Positions 40,112 to 48,168 of a stretch of 64,000 nucleotides of DNA are shown here, in pieces. Under the pieces are notes generated by a model that had not been told where the DNA came from, did no database searches, and worked only from the letters and a program-made list of their open reading frames with translations. Within the stretch, counting starts at the first letter, position 1. Every line of letters starts with the position of its first letter. The stretch covers positions 558,001-622,000 of the forward strand of contig WGNF01000003.1 of NCBI GenBank assembly GCA_016124615.1, given 5' to 3'. The position numbers were made by a program, and so were the translations under genes. This DNA comes from Paracoccaceae bacterium (lineage in GTDB: Bacteria; Pseudomonadota; Alphaproteobacteria; Rhodobacterales; Rhodobacteraceae).

Positions 40112-41627
40112 GCGTGGCCTCGATCTCGCGCCGCAGCGCCTGGCGCAGCAGTTTTCCGTTCGCCCCGCGCGGCAGCGCCGCCACATGCCGCCAGAGCCTT
40201 GGCTGTTTGTAGCGCGCCAGCCGCGCGGCCGCAAATGCCAGAAGCTCGGCCTCGGGCACCTCGTCGCCGGTGTAGGCCAGCGCGATCACGCTGACATCGG
40301 CCTTCACGCGCACCGCAACCGCGGCGCAATCGCGGATTGCCGGGTGGGCGGTCATCGTGGCCTCGACCTCCAACGGCGAAACCCGATAGCCGCCCGCGTT
40401 CATCATGTCGTCGTCGCGGCCCAGATAGGTGATGGCGCCTTGGGCATCCATCACCACAGTGTCGCCGGTCAGGAACCATTCGCCCCGAAAGCGCGACATT
40501 GTTTCCGCTTCGGCATCAAGGTAGCCGAGGAACAGGCCCGGATCGCGCGCCGACACCGCCAGCGTGCCGGGGGTGCCGCGCGGCACCGGTTCGCCATCAG
40601 GGCCCAGCACGGCGAGACGCCGCCCCGGTTGCGCAAAGCCGGTTGCCCCCGGCGGCGCGGGCCGGTCCGGCGCGCCGGAAACGAAGGTGGAGCATTCGGA
40701 CATCCCCAGCGCCTCGTGCACCTCGGTGCCGGTGGCCGCGCGCCAGGCGGCGCGTGTCGCCTCGGGCAGCTTTTCGCCGGCAGAGAGGCCATGCCGCAGC
40801 CGGGGCAGCGTCAGCTTCGCGTGATCTCTCAACATCTGGCGGTAAACACCCGGCGCAGCGGCAAAAATCGTGGCATCGAACCGCCGCAACAGCAGCGGCA
40901 GCGCCGCAGCATCGGCCCCCGCGCCGGGGATCAGCGCGGTGGCACCCACGGCCCAGGGGTCCATCAACCCGGTGCCGAGCGTGTAGGTCCAGTTGAACGC
41001 ACCCGCGTGGAGCACCCGGTCGGCGGCGGAAAGCCCATACCAGCCCGCCCACATCATCCGCCGCGCCCAGATCGCGCGATGGGCGTGCAGCACCGCACGC
41101 GGGCGGCCGGAACTGCCGGAGGTAAAGACCATGTAGGCCGCGCGATCCGGGTCGCCCCGGTCCCACGCACAAGGCGGGCGATCCTGCAGGGCCAGCAGCG
41201 CGGGCAGGTCCAGCACCGGGCAGGCGGGCGCGGCGGGCAGGGCGACGCCTTCGCCCGCGGCGATCAGGGCCGGGCGGATCACCTGCGTTACCGCCTCCAC
41301 CTCGGGTCCCGTCAATTGCGCCGAGGTCGGCACCGGCACCAGCCCGGCGGCGATGGCGCCAAGGAACAGCACCGGAAATTCGACCGTATTGCCCAGCCGC
41401 ATCAGAACGCGGTCGCCCGGTTGCAATCCCAGCGCCAGCAGCCCGGCGCCGGTGCCGCGCACGGCCGCCGTCAGCCGCCGATAGCTCCAGCGTTCGGCAC
41501 CGGTCGGCCGCACCACCTGCAACGCGATCTTGTCGGGCGTGGCGGCACCGGCGGCCAGCACGTATTCGGCCAGATTGAAGGGCGTGGGGCAGGGCGGCGG
41601 CGCGCCCGCATCGAAGATGGACAGCAT
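40098..41627 (-). CDS. Acyl-CoA synthetase (ANL superfamily, benzoate-CoA ligase-like)
   Basis: The 509-residue enzyme activates a carboxylic acid to its acyl-CoA via an acyl-AMP. It has the P-loop-like AMP motif MVFTSGSSGRPRAVLHAHRA, the A5-type motif HEALGMSECSTF, FLTGDTVVMDAQGAITYLGR with the DDDMMNAGGYRVSPLEVE hinge, and the catalytic lysine in GANGKLLRQALR. The lead segment FNLAEYVLAAGAATPDKIAL resembles benzoate- and other aryl/short-chain-CoA ligases. The substrate is not assignable. It faces a divergent XRE-cupin regulator, the likely controller. Confidence 0.87.
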   Translation of the reverse strand: MLSIFDAGAPPPCPTPFNLAEYVLAAGAATPDKIALQVVRPTGAERWSYRRLTAAVRGTGAGLLALGLQPGDRVLMRLGNTVEFPVLFLGAIAAGLVPVPTSAQLTGPEVEAVTQVIRPALIAAGEGVALPAAPACPVLDLPALLALQDRPPCAWDRGDPDRAAYMVFTSGSSGRPRAVLHAHRAIWARRMMWAGWYGLSAADRVLHAGAFNWTYTLGTGLMDPWAVGATALIPGAGADAAALPLLLRRFDATIFAAAPGVYRQMLRDHAKLTLPRLRHGLSAGEKLPEATRAAWRAATGTEVHEALGMSECSTFVSGAPDRPAPPGATGFAQPGRRLAVLGPDGEPVPRGTPGTLAVSARDPGLFLGYLDAEAETMSRFRGEWFLTGDTVVMDAQGAITYLGRDDDMMNAGGYRVSPLEVEATMTAHPAIRDCAAVAVRVKADVSVIALAYTGDEVPEAELLAFAAARLARYKQPRLWRHVAALPRGANGKLLRQALRREIEATHDPA

Positions 41628-41693
41628 CCGCCTTGGCTAGCGGTGCCGCGGCTCTGTTGCAAGCCGGGGGTGTGGTGTCGTATGCCGGGCGCC

Positions 41694-42317
41694 ATGACGA
41701 AAAGCGACCCCACCGCCATCATCCGCATCGCCCGCGAAAACGGGGCCGAGGTTGCGCCGGTCCCGCTGGACCTTGGCCACCGGGTGCGCGAGCTGCGCAA
41801 GGCGCGCGGCTGGACGCTGGAACAGGCGGCGGTGCAGGCGGGGCTGGCGCGGTCCACCTTGTCGAAGATCGAGAACGGGCAGATGTCGCCCACCTATGAC
41901 GCGCTGAAGAAACTGGCGCAGGGGCTGGCGATCTCGGTGCCGCAGCTGTTCACGCCGCCGTCGAAGGCGCAGGTGAACGGCCGGATGGCGGTGACCAGGG
42001 CGGGCGAGGGGCAGGCGCAGGCCACCGCGACATATGAACATGAATTGCTGGCCGCGGCGCTGACCCGCAAGCAGATGCTGCCGTACCGCGCCCGCATCCG
42101 CGCCCGCGACCTGACCGAGTTCAACGGCTGGGTCCGCCACGACGGCGAGGAATTCCTGTACGTGCTGACCGGCACGATCCGGCTTTACACCGAATTCTAT
42201 GAACCGCAGGACATGCGCCGCGGCGACAGCGCCTATTACGACGCCACGATGGGCCACAATGTCGTGTCGACCTCGGAAGAGGATGCGACGATCCTCTGGG
42301 TCACCTCGCTGGTCTGA
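41694..42317 (+). CDS. XRE-family transcriptional regulator with cupin domain
   Basis: The 207-residue protein has a Cro/C1-type HTH (LGHRVRELRKARGWTLEQAA then GLARSTLSKIENGQMSP, about residues 27-75) and a C-terminal cupin (WVRHDGEEFLYVLTGTIRLYT, then GDSAYYDATMGHNVVST). Such proteins sense a small ligand in the cupin and often regulate the adjacent divergent operon, here the acyl-CoA ligase. Two in-frame ATG codons (41682 and 41694) are possible; neither has a strong ribosome site. Confidence 0.88.
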   Translation: MTKSDPTAIIRIARENGAEVAPVPLDLGHRVRELRKARGWTLEQAAVQAGLARSTLSKIENGQMSPTYDALKKLAQGLAISVPQLFTPPSKAQVNGRMAVTRAGEGQAQATATYEHELLAAALTRKQMLPYRARIRARDLTEFNGWVRHDGEEFLYVLTGTIRLYTEFYEPQDMRRGDSAYYDATMGHNVVSTSEEDATILWVTSLV

Positions 42318-42327
42318 GGCGCCGGGC

Positions 42328-42450
42328 CTAGCCGCCCAGCATGTTCTGCACGCCGTTCGCGGCGCCGGTCACGTCGCGGCCGACCCCGGCCACCGTGTTG
42401 CAGCCGGCAAGACCCGCCAGCAGGACCACAAGCAAGACTTTCCGCATCAT
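42328..42450 (-). CDS. Entericidin-like small lipoprotein (40 aa)
   Basis: The peptide MMRKVLLVVLLAGLAGCN has a lipoprotein signal with lipobox LAGC (lipid cysteine at residue 17), followed by a 23-residue mature part (TVAGVGRDVTGAANGVQNM). This matches the entericidin A/B pattern (GCNTVAGxGxDV). Entericidins are membrane-active lipoprotein peptides of uncertain role, linked to stationary-phase lysis. AAGGA lies 7 bases before the first ATG. It ends 10 bases beyond the convergent XRE-cupin stop and follows the peptide-binding-protein gene after 4 bases. Confidence 0.8.
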   Translation of the reverse strand: MMRKVLLVVLLAGLAGCNTVAGVGRDVTGAANGVQNMLGG

Positions 42451-42454
42451 CCCC

Positions 42455-44296
42455 TCATCCTTGATACCACCAGACATTCGGCAGGAACCCATCCCAATCG
42501 CCATAGATTGGCAAGGTCTTGGGATATTTCAACTCTTTCACATGGGCAAGGCGCGAGACGGCGGAAAACCAGATCGGGATGACATAGCGCCCCGAGGTCA
42601 GCACCCGGTCCAGCGCGCGGGTCGCGGCGACGAAATCCTCATGCGTGGTCGCGGTCAGCATCACCTTGATCAGCGCGTCGATGGCGGGCTGACTGGCCCC
42701 CATCAGGTTGCGCGTGCCGGGTTCGGTCACGCCTTCCGAGCCCCAGTAGAGCGTCTGTTCGTTGCCGGGGCTGAGCGACAGCGACACCGAATAGGGCGTC
42801 ATGTCGAAGTCATAGCCGCCGGTGCGCTGCACATATTGCGCCGAGTCGACGGTGACCGCCTGTGCCGCGATCCCCAGCCGTTTCAGCGCCGCGATATAGA
42901 TTTGCACCACCGCGTTCATGCTGCCCGCGCCCTGCTGCAACAGGATGGTAAAGGCGAAGGCCTCGCCCTTGGCATTGCGCAGCACACCATCGGCACCCGC
43001 CGCCCAGCCCGCATCGGCCAGCAGATGCGTGGCCTTGCGCAGGTTGGCCCGGTTCGCCTCTGTCCCGTCCGAGACGGGCAGCGAATACCCCTCCAGCGCG
43101 CCGGGCAGCAGGCTGTCCTTGAAGGGTTGCAGATCGGCCAGCACCTGCCCCTGCGCCGGGCCGTGATCCATCCCCAGTTCGGAGTTGGAGTAATACGAGG
43201 TGATGCGCGGCTCGGTGCCGCCGTTCAGGGTCTGGTTGATGAACTCGAAGTTGAAGGCGTCGATCAGCGCCTCGCGCACCCGCCAATCGGCAAAGACCGG
43301 CTTGCGGGTGTTCATCACCAGCCCGGTGATGCCCGAGGGGCGATGATGCGGAATCTCGTCCTTCACCACCGCGCCCGAGGCGACGGCCGGGAAGGTGTAG
43401 TTCGATTGCCACTTCGCCGGACTATCCTCGCGGTAAAAGCTGATTACGCCGGCCTTGAAGGCTTCGAACCGCACCGCCGAGTCGGCGAAGTAATCGGCCC
43501 GGATCTGGTCGAAGTTGTACTGGCCGCGGTTGAACGGCAGATCCTTGCCCCACCAGTCGGGGTTGCGTTTGAAGGTGATGAAACGACCGGCCTCGAAGGT
43601 GTCGACGACATAGGGGCCCGACCCGATCGGCGCCTCCAGCGTCGAGGCGGTGAAATCCTTGCCCGCCCATTGCGCCTTTTCCAGCACCGGGCGCAGCCCG
43701 AGGATCAGCGGCATCTCGCGGTCGGGCGTGGTGAAGGTGAACCGCACCGTGCGCGGGCCGACCTGCTCGGCCTTGGCGACCTTCTTCCAGGCGGTCAGAT
43801 AGCGCGGGTGGCCGACGGTACCCAGCGTCTGGAACGACCACAGCACATCCTCGACCGTCACCGGATGACCATCCGAGAATCGCGCGGCGGGGTTCAGGGT
43901 GAATTGCACCCAGCTGCGGTCGGGCGGAGTCTCGATTGATTCGGCCAGCAGGCCGTAAAGGGTGAACGGTTCGTCATAACTGCGGCCCATCAGGCTTTCG
44001 ACCGTCAGGCCGGACAGCGCATAGGGCGCACGACCCTTCAGAATGAAGGGATTGAGCGAATCGAATTGGCCAACCTCGCCGGTCACCAGGGTGCCACCCT
44101 TGGGCGCATCCGGATTGGCGTAGGGCAGCGACACAAAACCCTGTGGCAGCGCGGGCGCGCCATACATAGCTATGCCATAGGTCGGCGCGGCCACGCCGCA
44201 CCCGGCCCCCAGTGCCACCATCACGACGGCCTGCGCGAGTCGCGCCGCGGAGGAGTGCAAGAGCCGTGCGAAACGGAAAAAGTGTAGTCGCTGCAT
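42455..44296 (-). CDS. Family 5 extracellular solute-binding protein (oligopeptide type)
   Basis: The 613-residue precursor has a signal peptide (ARLAQAVVMVALGAGCGVAA) and the periplasmic-binding-protein family 5 layout. Visible blocks are GGTLVTGEVGQFDSLNPF, LAESIETPPDRSWVQFTL, ARFSDGHPVTVEDVLWSF, GSGPYVVDTFEAGR and the NTRKPVFADWRVREALIDAF hinge. The long form resembles YejA. No permease or ATPase genes lie adjacent, so it is an orphan binding protein here. The ATG at 44294-44296 is preceded by GAGGG. Confidence 0.88.
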   Translation of the reverse strand: MQRLHFFRFARLLHSSAARLAQAVVMVALGAGCGVAAPTYGIAMYGAPALPQGFVSLPYANPDAPKGGTLVTGEVGQFDSLNPFILKGRAPYALSGLTVESLMGRSYDEPFTLYGLLAESIETPPDRSWVQFTLNPAARFSDGHPVTVEDVLWSFQTLGTVGHPRYLTAWKKVAKAEQVGPRTVRFTFTTPDREMPLILGLRPVLEKAQWAGKDFTASTLEAPIGSGPYVVDTFEAGRFITFKRNPDWWGKDLPFNRGQYNFDQIRADYFADSAVRFEAFKAGVISFYREDSPAKWQSNYTFPAVASGAVVKDEIPHHRPSGITGLVMNTRKPVFADWRVREALIDAFNFEFINQTLNGGTEPRITSYYSNSELGMDHGPAQGQVLADLQPFKDSLLPGALEGYSLPVSDGTEANRANLRKATHLLADAGWAAGADGVLRNAKGEAFAFTILLQQGAGSMNAVVQIYIAALKRLGIAAQAVTVDSAQYVQRTGGYDFDMTPYSVSLSLSPGNEQTLYWGSEGVTEPGTRNLMGASQPAIDALIKVMLTATTHEDFVAATRALDRVLTSGRYVIPIWFSAVSRLAHVKELKYPKTLPIYGDWDGFLPNVWWYQG

Positions 44297-44399
44297 GGCA
44301 ACAATCCCTCGCAAACCTTGTTTTGCTAGCCCCTGACTACCGGTGCTTTGCTGGAAATTCAAACTTCTAGCTTCCCTTGTGCATCAAGACTGCGTATAA

Positions 44400-44482
44400 A
44401 GACTGCACTGCTCGATAGGTTTCTTGCCTGTATGAAACCTGCCTCAACGACTTAACGCCCGCCTTGTGCGGGCGTTTTTTTT
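44400..44482 (+). ncRNA. Candidate small RNA ending at an intrinsic terminator
   Basis: In the 288-base region between the divergent peptide-binding-protein and hydroxybutyrate-dehydrogenase genes, a hairpin (AGGTTTC / GAAACCT, 44417-44440, 10-base loop) is followed 13 bases later by a textbook intrinsic terminator on the plus strand. No plus-strand protein gene lies upstream within this gap, so a short transcript is the simplest explanation. TATAAA just before 44400 could be a -10 element; the 5' end is a guess. The only open frame within it is a seven-codon one (44432-44455) without a ribosome site. The rest of the gap shows nothing else nameable. Confidence 0.5.
44454..44482 (+). terminator. 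Rho-independent terminator, plus strand
   Basis: A 9-base stem (AACGCCCGC / GCGGGCGTT) with loop CTTGT runs into eight consecutive T (44475-44482). On the minus strand the order is reversed and there is no T-tract, so only plus-strand transcripts would stop here. It is the most canonical terminator in the window and has no upstream gene. Confidence 0.85.
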
Positions 44483-44584
44483 GGCCCCCGGCTCACATCT
44501 GCGAGACCCTGCGGCCGCTGCTATGGTATTCGCAACCGCAGCACGCCACGTTCAGGACCAATGCAGTTGCAGAAGGAGAATGCC

Positions 44585-45358
44585 ATGTCCCTTTCGGGAA
44601 AAACCGCAATCGTCACCGGCTCGAACTCGGGGATCGGGCTCGGGATCGCCCATGAACTGGCACGGGTGGGCGCGGATATCGTGCTGAACTCTTTCACCGA
44701 CCGCGACGAGGATCACGCGCTGGCCGAATCGCTGGCAAAGGAACATGGCGTGAAGGTGCGCTACATTGCCGCCGACATGTCGAAGGGCGACGACTGCCGG
44801 GCGTTGATCGCCAAGGCGGGCACCTGCGATATTCTGGTGAACAACGCGGGCATCCAGTTTGTCGCGCCGATCGACGAGTTTCCGGTTGCGAAATGGGACG
44901 CGATCATCGCCATCAACCTGACCTCGGCGTTCCACACCACCGCGGCGGCGCTGCCGGGGATGCGCAAGGCGGGCTGGGGCCGGATCGTCAACATCGCCTC
45001 GGCGCACGGGCTGCGCGCCTCGCCGTTCAAGTCGGCCTATATCGCGGCCAAGCACGGCGTCGTCGGCCTGTCCAAAACGGTCGCGCTGGAAACCGCGGGG
45101 CAGGGCATCACCTGCAACGCGATCTGCCCCGGCTATGTGCTGACCCCGCTGGTCGAGGCGCAGATCCCCGACCAGATGAAGGCGCACCACATGGACCGCG
45201 AGACGGTGATCCGCGAGGTGATGCTGGACCGTCAGCCCTCGCGCCAGTTCGCCACGGTGGAAGAGATCGGCGGCACCACGGCGTTCCTGTGCTCGGCAGC
45301 GGCGAACCAGATCACCGGCACCACGATCAGCGTGGATGGCGGCTGGACCGCGATGTAA
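44585..45358 (+). CDS. bdhA: 3-hydroxybutyrate dehydrogenase (SDR family)
   Basis: The 257-residue short-chain dehydrogenase interconverts D-3-hydroxybutyrate and acetoacetate, a step in poly-hydroxybutyrate turnover. It has the cofactor loop IVTGSNSGIGLGIA, the NNAG motif DILVNNAGIQFV, and the Ser-Tyr-Lys triad in NIASAHGLRASPFKSAYIAAK. The YVLTPLVEAQIPDQ stretch and the SVDGGWTAM C-terminus are characteristic of bacterial BdhA. The ATG at 44585 follows AAGGAGAATGCC; an ATG eight codons upstream overlaps that ribosome site. Confidence 0.9.
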   Translation: MSLSGKTAIVTGSNSGIGLGIAHELARVGADIVLNSFTDRDEDHALAESLAKEHGVKVRYIAADMSKGDDCRALIAKAGTCDILVNNAGIQFVAPIDEFPVAKWDAIIAINLTSAFHTTAAALPGMRKAGWGRIVNIASAHGLRASPFKSAYIAAKHGVVGLSKTVALETAGQGITCNAICPGYVLTPLVEAQIPDQMKAHHMDRETVIREVMLDRQPSRQFATVEEIGGTTAFLCSAAANQITGTTISVDGGWTAM

Positions 45359-45370
45359 GGCGCGGGATCG

Positions 45371-45419
45371 CCCGGCTTGGGCGTGCGCCTTCGGCGAGGA
45401 TATTTTCACCAGTAAGAAT
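45371..45419 (+). repeat. Dispersed hairpin-plus-tail repeat, copy B
   Basis: A GC-rich part containing a small CGCC-TTC-GGCG hairpin is followed by GAGGATATTTTCACC then AGTAAGAA. The tail aligns with copies at 8581-8627 and 58541-58570. It fills the convergent gap between the 3-hydroxybutyrate dehydrogenase and LysE-type genes and may double as their terminator region. Confidence 0.55.
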
Positions 45420-45431
45420 GGGGGCGCGCGC

Positions 45432-46046
45432 TCAGGCGAAGAGCGCGCGCAAGAGGCTGGCGGCGAGCGCCCACATCGTCAGCGCGATGACAAGGTCGAG
45501 GATGCGCCAGGCGGTGCGGCTTTGCATCAGCGGCGCCAGCAGGCGCGCGCCGAAGCCAAGCGCGAAGAAGAACGCAAACGAGGCGGTGGCGGCGCCGACG
45601 CCGTAAGCCGCCTTCAGCGCCCAACCGTCGAAGCGGGTCGAGACGGCCCCGACCAGCGCCAGCGTGTCGAGGTAGACATGCGGGTTGAGCCAGGTGAAGG
45701 CGGCCCCGGCCGCCAGCGTCGGCCAAAGCCCCTTCGAGGTGCCCCCCAGCGCCAGCACATCCTCGCCCCGCCAGGCGGCGCGCAGGCGCAGCGCGCCGTA
45801 GGCGGCAAGGAACGCCGCACCCAAGCCCGAGAAGATCGCGGGCAGCGCGGGCACCAGTTGCACCGCGGCGCCGAAGCCCGCAACCCCGGCGGCGATCAGC
45901 ACCGCATCCGACAGCGCGCACAGCAGCACCAGCGGCAGCACATGCGCGCGCAAGAGGCCTTGGCGCAGCACGAAGGCGTTCTGCGCCCCGATCGCGAGGA
46001 TCAGCGACAGGCCGGTCGCAAAGCCGGTGAGGGCTGCGGCCAGCAT
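45432..46046 (-). CDS. LysE/ArgO family amino-acid exporter
   Basis: The 204-residue protein has about six transmembrane helices and the LysE-family N-terminus LAAALTGFATGLSLILAIGAQNAFVLRQGLL; the IGAQNAFVLRQG segment is diagnostic. A typical TWLNPHVYLDTLALVG motif follows near residue 145. It probably exports basic amino acids such as arginine or lysine. Its start overlaps the stop of the DUF502 gene by one base. Confidence 0.9.
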   Translation of the reverse strand: MLAAALTGFATGLSLILAIGAQNAFVLRQGLLRAHVLPLVLLCALSDAVLIAAGVAGFGAAVQLVPALPAIFSGLGAAFLAAYGALRLRAAWRGEDVLALGGTSKGLWPTLAAGAAFTWLNPHVYLDTLALVGAVSTRFDGWALKAAYGVGAATASFAFFFALGFGARLLAPLMQSRTAWRILDLVIALTMWALAASLLRALFA

Positions 46047-46759
46047 CAGGACTTCTGCGCCCCGGCCAGCACGTCCTTCACCACCTCTTTCGGCGTTGGA
46101 TAGACCAGCCCGGCCGAAATGATCAGCTTGGCGGCGTCTTCCACCTTCATGTCGAGCAGGATCACGTCGGACGCAGGCAGATAGAGCAGAAAGCCCGAGG
46201 TCGGGTTGGGCGTCGTCGGCACGAAGACGCTCAGGATCGGCTCGCCCGAGGGGATGCGGCTGGCGATTTCGCCCTTGGCGGCGGTCGCGACGAAGCCGAT
46301 GCCCCAGATCCCCTTGCGCGGGTATTCGATCAGGCAGGCCTTCTCGAACGACTTTTCCGACTGGGCAAAGACCGTCTCGGCGATCTGCTTCAACCCGTTG
46401 TAGATCGAGCGCACCACCGGCGTGCGGTCCACCAGCCCCTCGGCCCAGCGGATCACCGAGCGGCCGATCAGCCCCTTGGCGAGCCAGCCGATCAGCGTGG
46501 TGAAGATCAGGAACAGAAGAACGCCAAGGCCGCGGATCGGCAGCGCCGCGGTGGGGCCGAAATGATCGCGGATGAAGACCTCGGGCCGATAGCTGTAGGG
46601 CACGAAGGGCAGCACCCAGCTGTCGATCCAGCCGGTCACGGTCCAGATCAGATAGAGCGTCAGGCCGATCGGCAGGATGACCACCAACCCGGTCAGGAAG
46701 CTGCCGCGCAGCCGGGCGACCAGGCCGCGCCGGTGGTGGTGGTCTGACTCGTCGCTCAT
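46046..46759 (-). CDS. DUF502 family membrane protein
   Basis: The 237-residue protein has two N-terminal transmembrane helices (FLTGLVVILPIGLTLYLIWTV and AALPIRGLGVLLFLIFTTLIG) followed by a soluble domain with VDRTPVVRSIYNGLKQIAET, FVPTTPNPTSGFLLYLPASDV and KLIISAGLVYP, conserved blocks of DUF502. The function is unknown. It precedes and is coupled to the LysE-type gene. Confidence 0.88.
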   Translation of the reverse strand: MSDESDHHHRRGLVARLRGSFLTGLVVILPIGLTLYLIWTVTGWIDSWVLPFVPYSYRPEVFIRDHFGPTAALPIRGLGVLLFLIFTTLIGWLAKGLIGRSVIRWAEGLVDRTPVVRSIYNGLKQIAETVFAQSEKSFEKACLIEYPRKGIWGIGFVATAAKGEIASRIPSGEPILSVFVPTTPNPTSGFLLYLPASDVILLDMKVEDAAKLIISAGLVYPTPKEVVKDVLAGAQKS

Positions 46760-46827
46760 CGGCTGGCGCCTCCGGTTACCGGGGTGAAACTAGGCACTTG
46801 GCCCGCGGCCTTCAACGGGCACGCGGG

Positions 46828-47742
46828 TCACGCGGCGCGCGCGCGGGCAATCTCGGTCGCAATTGCGGCGGCGAGGCGGGCATTGTTCAGCACAAGGGCG
46901 ATATTGGCCTTGAGCGATTGCCCCCCGGTCAGCTCGAAAATCCGCTGCAGCAGGAACGGTGTCACCGCCTTGGCGGCGATGCCCTGCGCCTCGGCCTCGA
47001 CCAGCGCGGTTTCGATCACCGGGGCAAGGGTGGCACGGGCAATCTCGTCCGCCGCCGGAATCGGGTTGGCGACCAGCTGGCCGCCCGGCAGACCGAGGGC
47101 GGCGCGCATCAGATGCGCCGCCGCAATCTCCGCCGCGCTGTCCATCCGCAGCGGCGCGGCAAGCCCCGAGGCGCGCGACCAGAAGGCGGGCAGCTCGTCC
47201 TGCCCGACCGCGATCACCGGCACGCCCAGCGTTTCCAGCACCTCAAGCGTCTTCGGCAGATCGAGGATCGCCTTGGCCCCCGCCGCCACCACGCTGACCG
47301 GGGTTTCGGACAATTCGCGGAGGTCGGCGGAAATGTCGAAGCTGCGTTCGGCGCCGCGATGCACGCCGCCGATGCCGCCGGTCGCGAAGACGTCGATGCG
47401 GGCGATCCGCGCCGCGATCATCGTGGCGGCCACCGTGGTGGCGCCGGTGCGCCCGGCGGCCATGCAGGCGGCCAGATCGGCGCGCGACAGTTTCATCACG
47501 CCCTTGGCCTGCCCCAGCGTCTCAAGTTCCGCCACCGACAGTCCGATGTGCAGCCGCCCCGCCAGCACCGCGATGGTGGCGGGCACGGCACCAGCGGCGC
47601 GCACCTCGGCCTCGACCAGCGCCGCGGTCTCGACATTCTGCGGCCAGGGCATGCCGTGGGTGATGATGGTGGATTCGAGCGCCACGATCGGCGCCCCGGA
47701 CGCGCGCGCGGCGCGCACCTCGGCAGAGTAGGTCAGGTCCAT
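46828..47742 (-). CDS. psuG: Pseudouridine-5'-phosphate glycosidase
   Basis: PsuG splits pseudouridine 5'-phosphate into uracil and ribose 5-phosphate, cutting its C-C glycosidic bond. The 304-residue protein carries PIVALESTIITHGMPWPQN near the N-terminus, the catalytic TVAATMIAARIARIDVFATG and GGIGGVHRGAERSFDISADL regions, and the active-site lysine in VVAAGAKAILDLPKTLE. GAGG precedes the ATG at 47740-47742; the frame can be read to 47826 without similarity. The partner kinase PsuK is 0.8 kb away on the same strand. Confidence 0.95.
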   Translation of the reverse strand: MDLTYSAEVRAARASGAPIVALESTIITHGMPWPQNVETAALVEAEVRAAGAVPATIAVLAGRLHIGLSVAELETLGQAKGVMKLSRADLAACMAAGRTGATTVAATMIAARIARIDVFATGGIGGVHRGAERSFDISADLRELSETPVSVVAAGAKAILDLPKTLEVLETLGVPVIAVGQDELPAFWSRASGLAAPLRMDSAAEIAAAHLMRAALGLPGGQLVANPIPAADEIARATLAPVIETALVEAEAQGIAAKAVTPFLLQRIFELTGGQSLKANIALVLNNARLAAAIATEIARARAA

Positions 47743-47872
47743 GATCGCCTCGCGCTGCGGTGTCGGGCCGGGTATCGCAAGCGGCGGAGCTTCGCGCAAG
47801 GGTGGCGGTTTCATTGACCCCGGCATCCTGCGGGCCTAGCCTCGGGCAACTGCAAACGGAAAGGATAGGCAC

Positions 47873-48166
47873 ATGGCCGAACAGTCGAAAGCGAGCACCT
47901 CGAACACCGAAGCCGCCCCCGACCTCGCCGCCGAAATCGCCGCGCTGCGCAAGGAGCTTGAGGTGCTGGCGGGCCTTGTCGGGCGGATCGGGCAGGCGGG
48001 CGTTGCCGGTGTGACCGGGGCCGCCAAGGCGAAGCTGGGCGAGGGTTTCGAGACGCTGGAAGGGCTGGAGGCGCGGGTGCAGGGCGAGCTGAAGGCCCGC
48101 CCCCTGCGCGCGCTCGGGCTTGCCGCGCTTGGCGGCTTCGTGCTCGGCCTGATCCTGCGGCGCTGA
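47873..48166 (+). CDS. DUF883/ElaB-like membrane-anchored helical protein (97 aa)
   Basis: An acidic amphipathic helix (DLAAEIAALRKELEVLAGLVG) and a Gly/Ala-rich middle are followed by KARPLRALGLAALGGFVLGLILRR, a short C-terminal membrane helix ending in two arginines. That is the ElaB/YqjD/DUF883 layout; E. coli relatives are tail-anchored and can bind ribosomes in stationary phase. AAAGGA lies 7 bases before the ATG. It is followed 2 bases later by a membrane-protein gene, forming the usual YqjD/YqjE-like pair. Confidence 0.75.
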   Translation: MAEQSKASTSNTEAAPDLAAEIAALRKELEVLAGLVGRIGQAGVAGVTGAAKAKLGEGFETLEGLEARVQGELKARPLRALGLAALGGFVLGLILRR

Positions 48167-48168
48167 AC

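Noticed and set aside
40110-42317. A 735-codon plus-strand frame
   Set aside because: Only the last 207 codons are real (XRE-cupin regulator); the rest is antisense to the acyl-CoA ligase.
44432-44455. Seven-codon open frame (MKPASTT) inside the candidate small RNA
   Set aside because: No ribosome site; its length is expected by chance.
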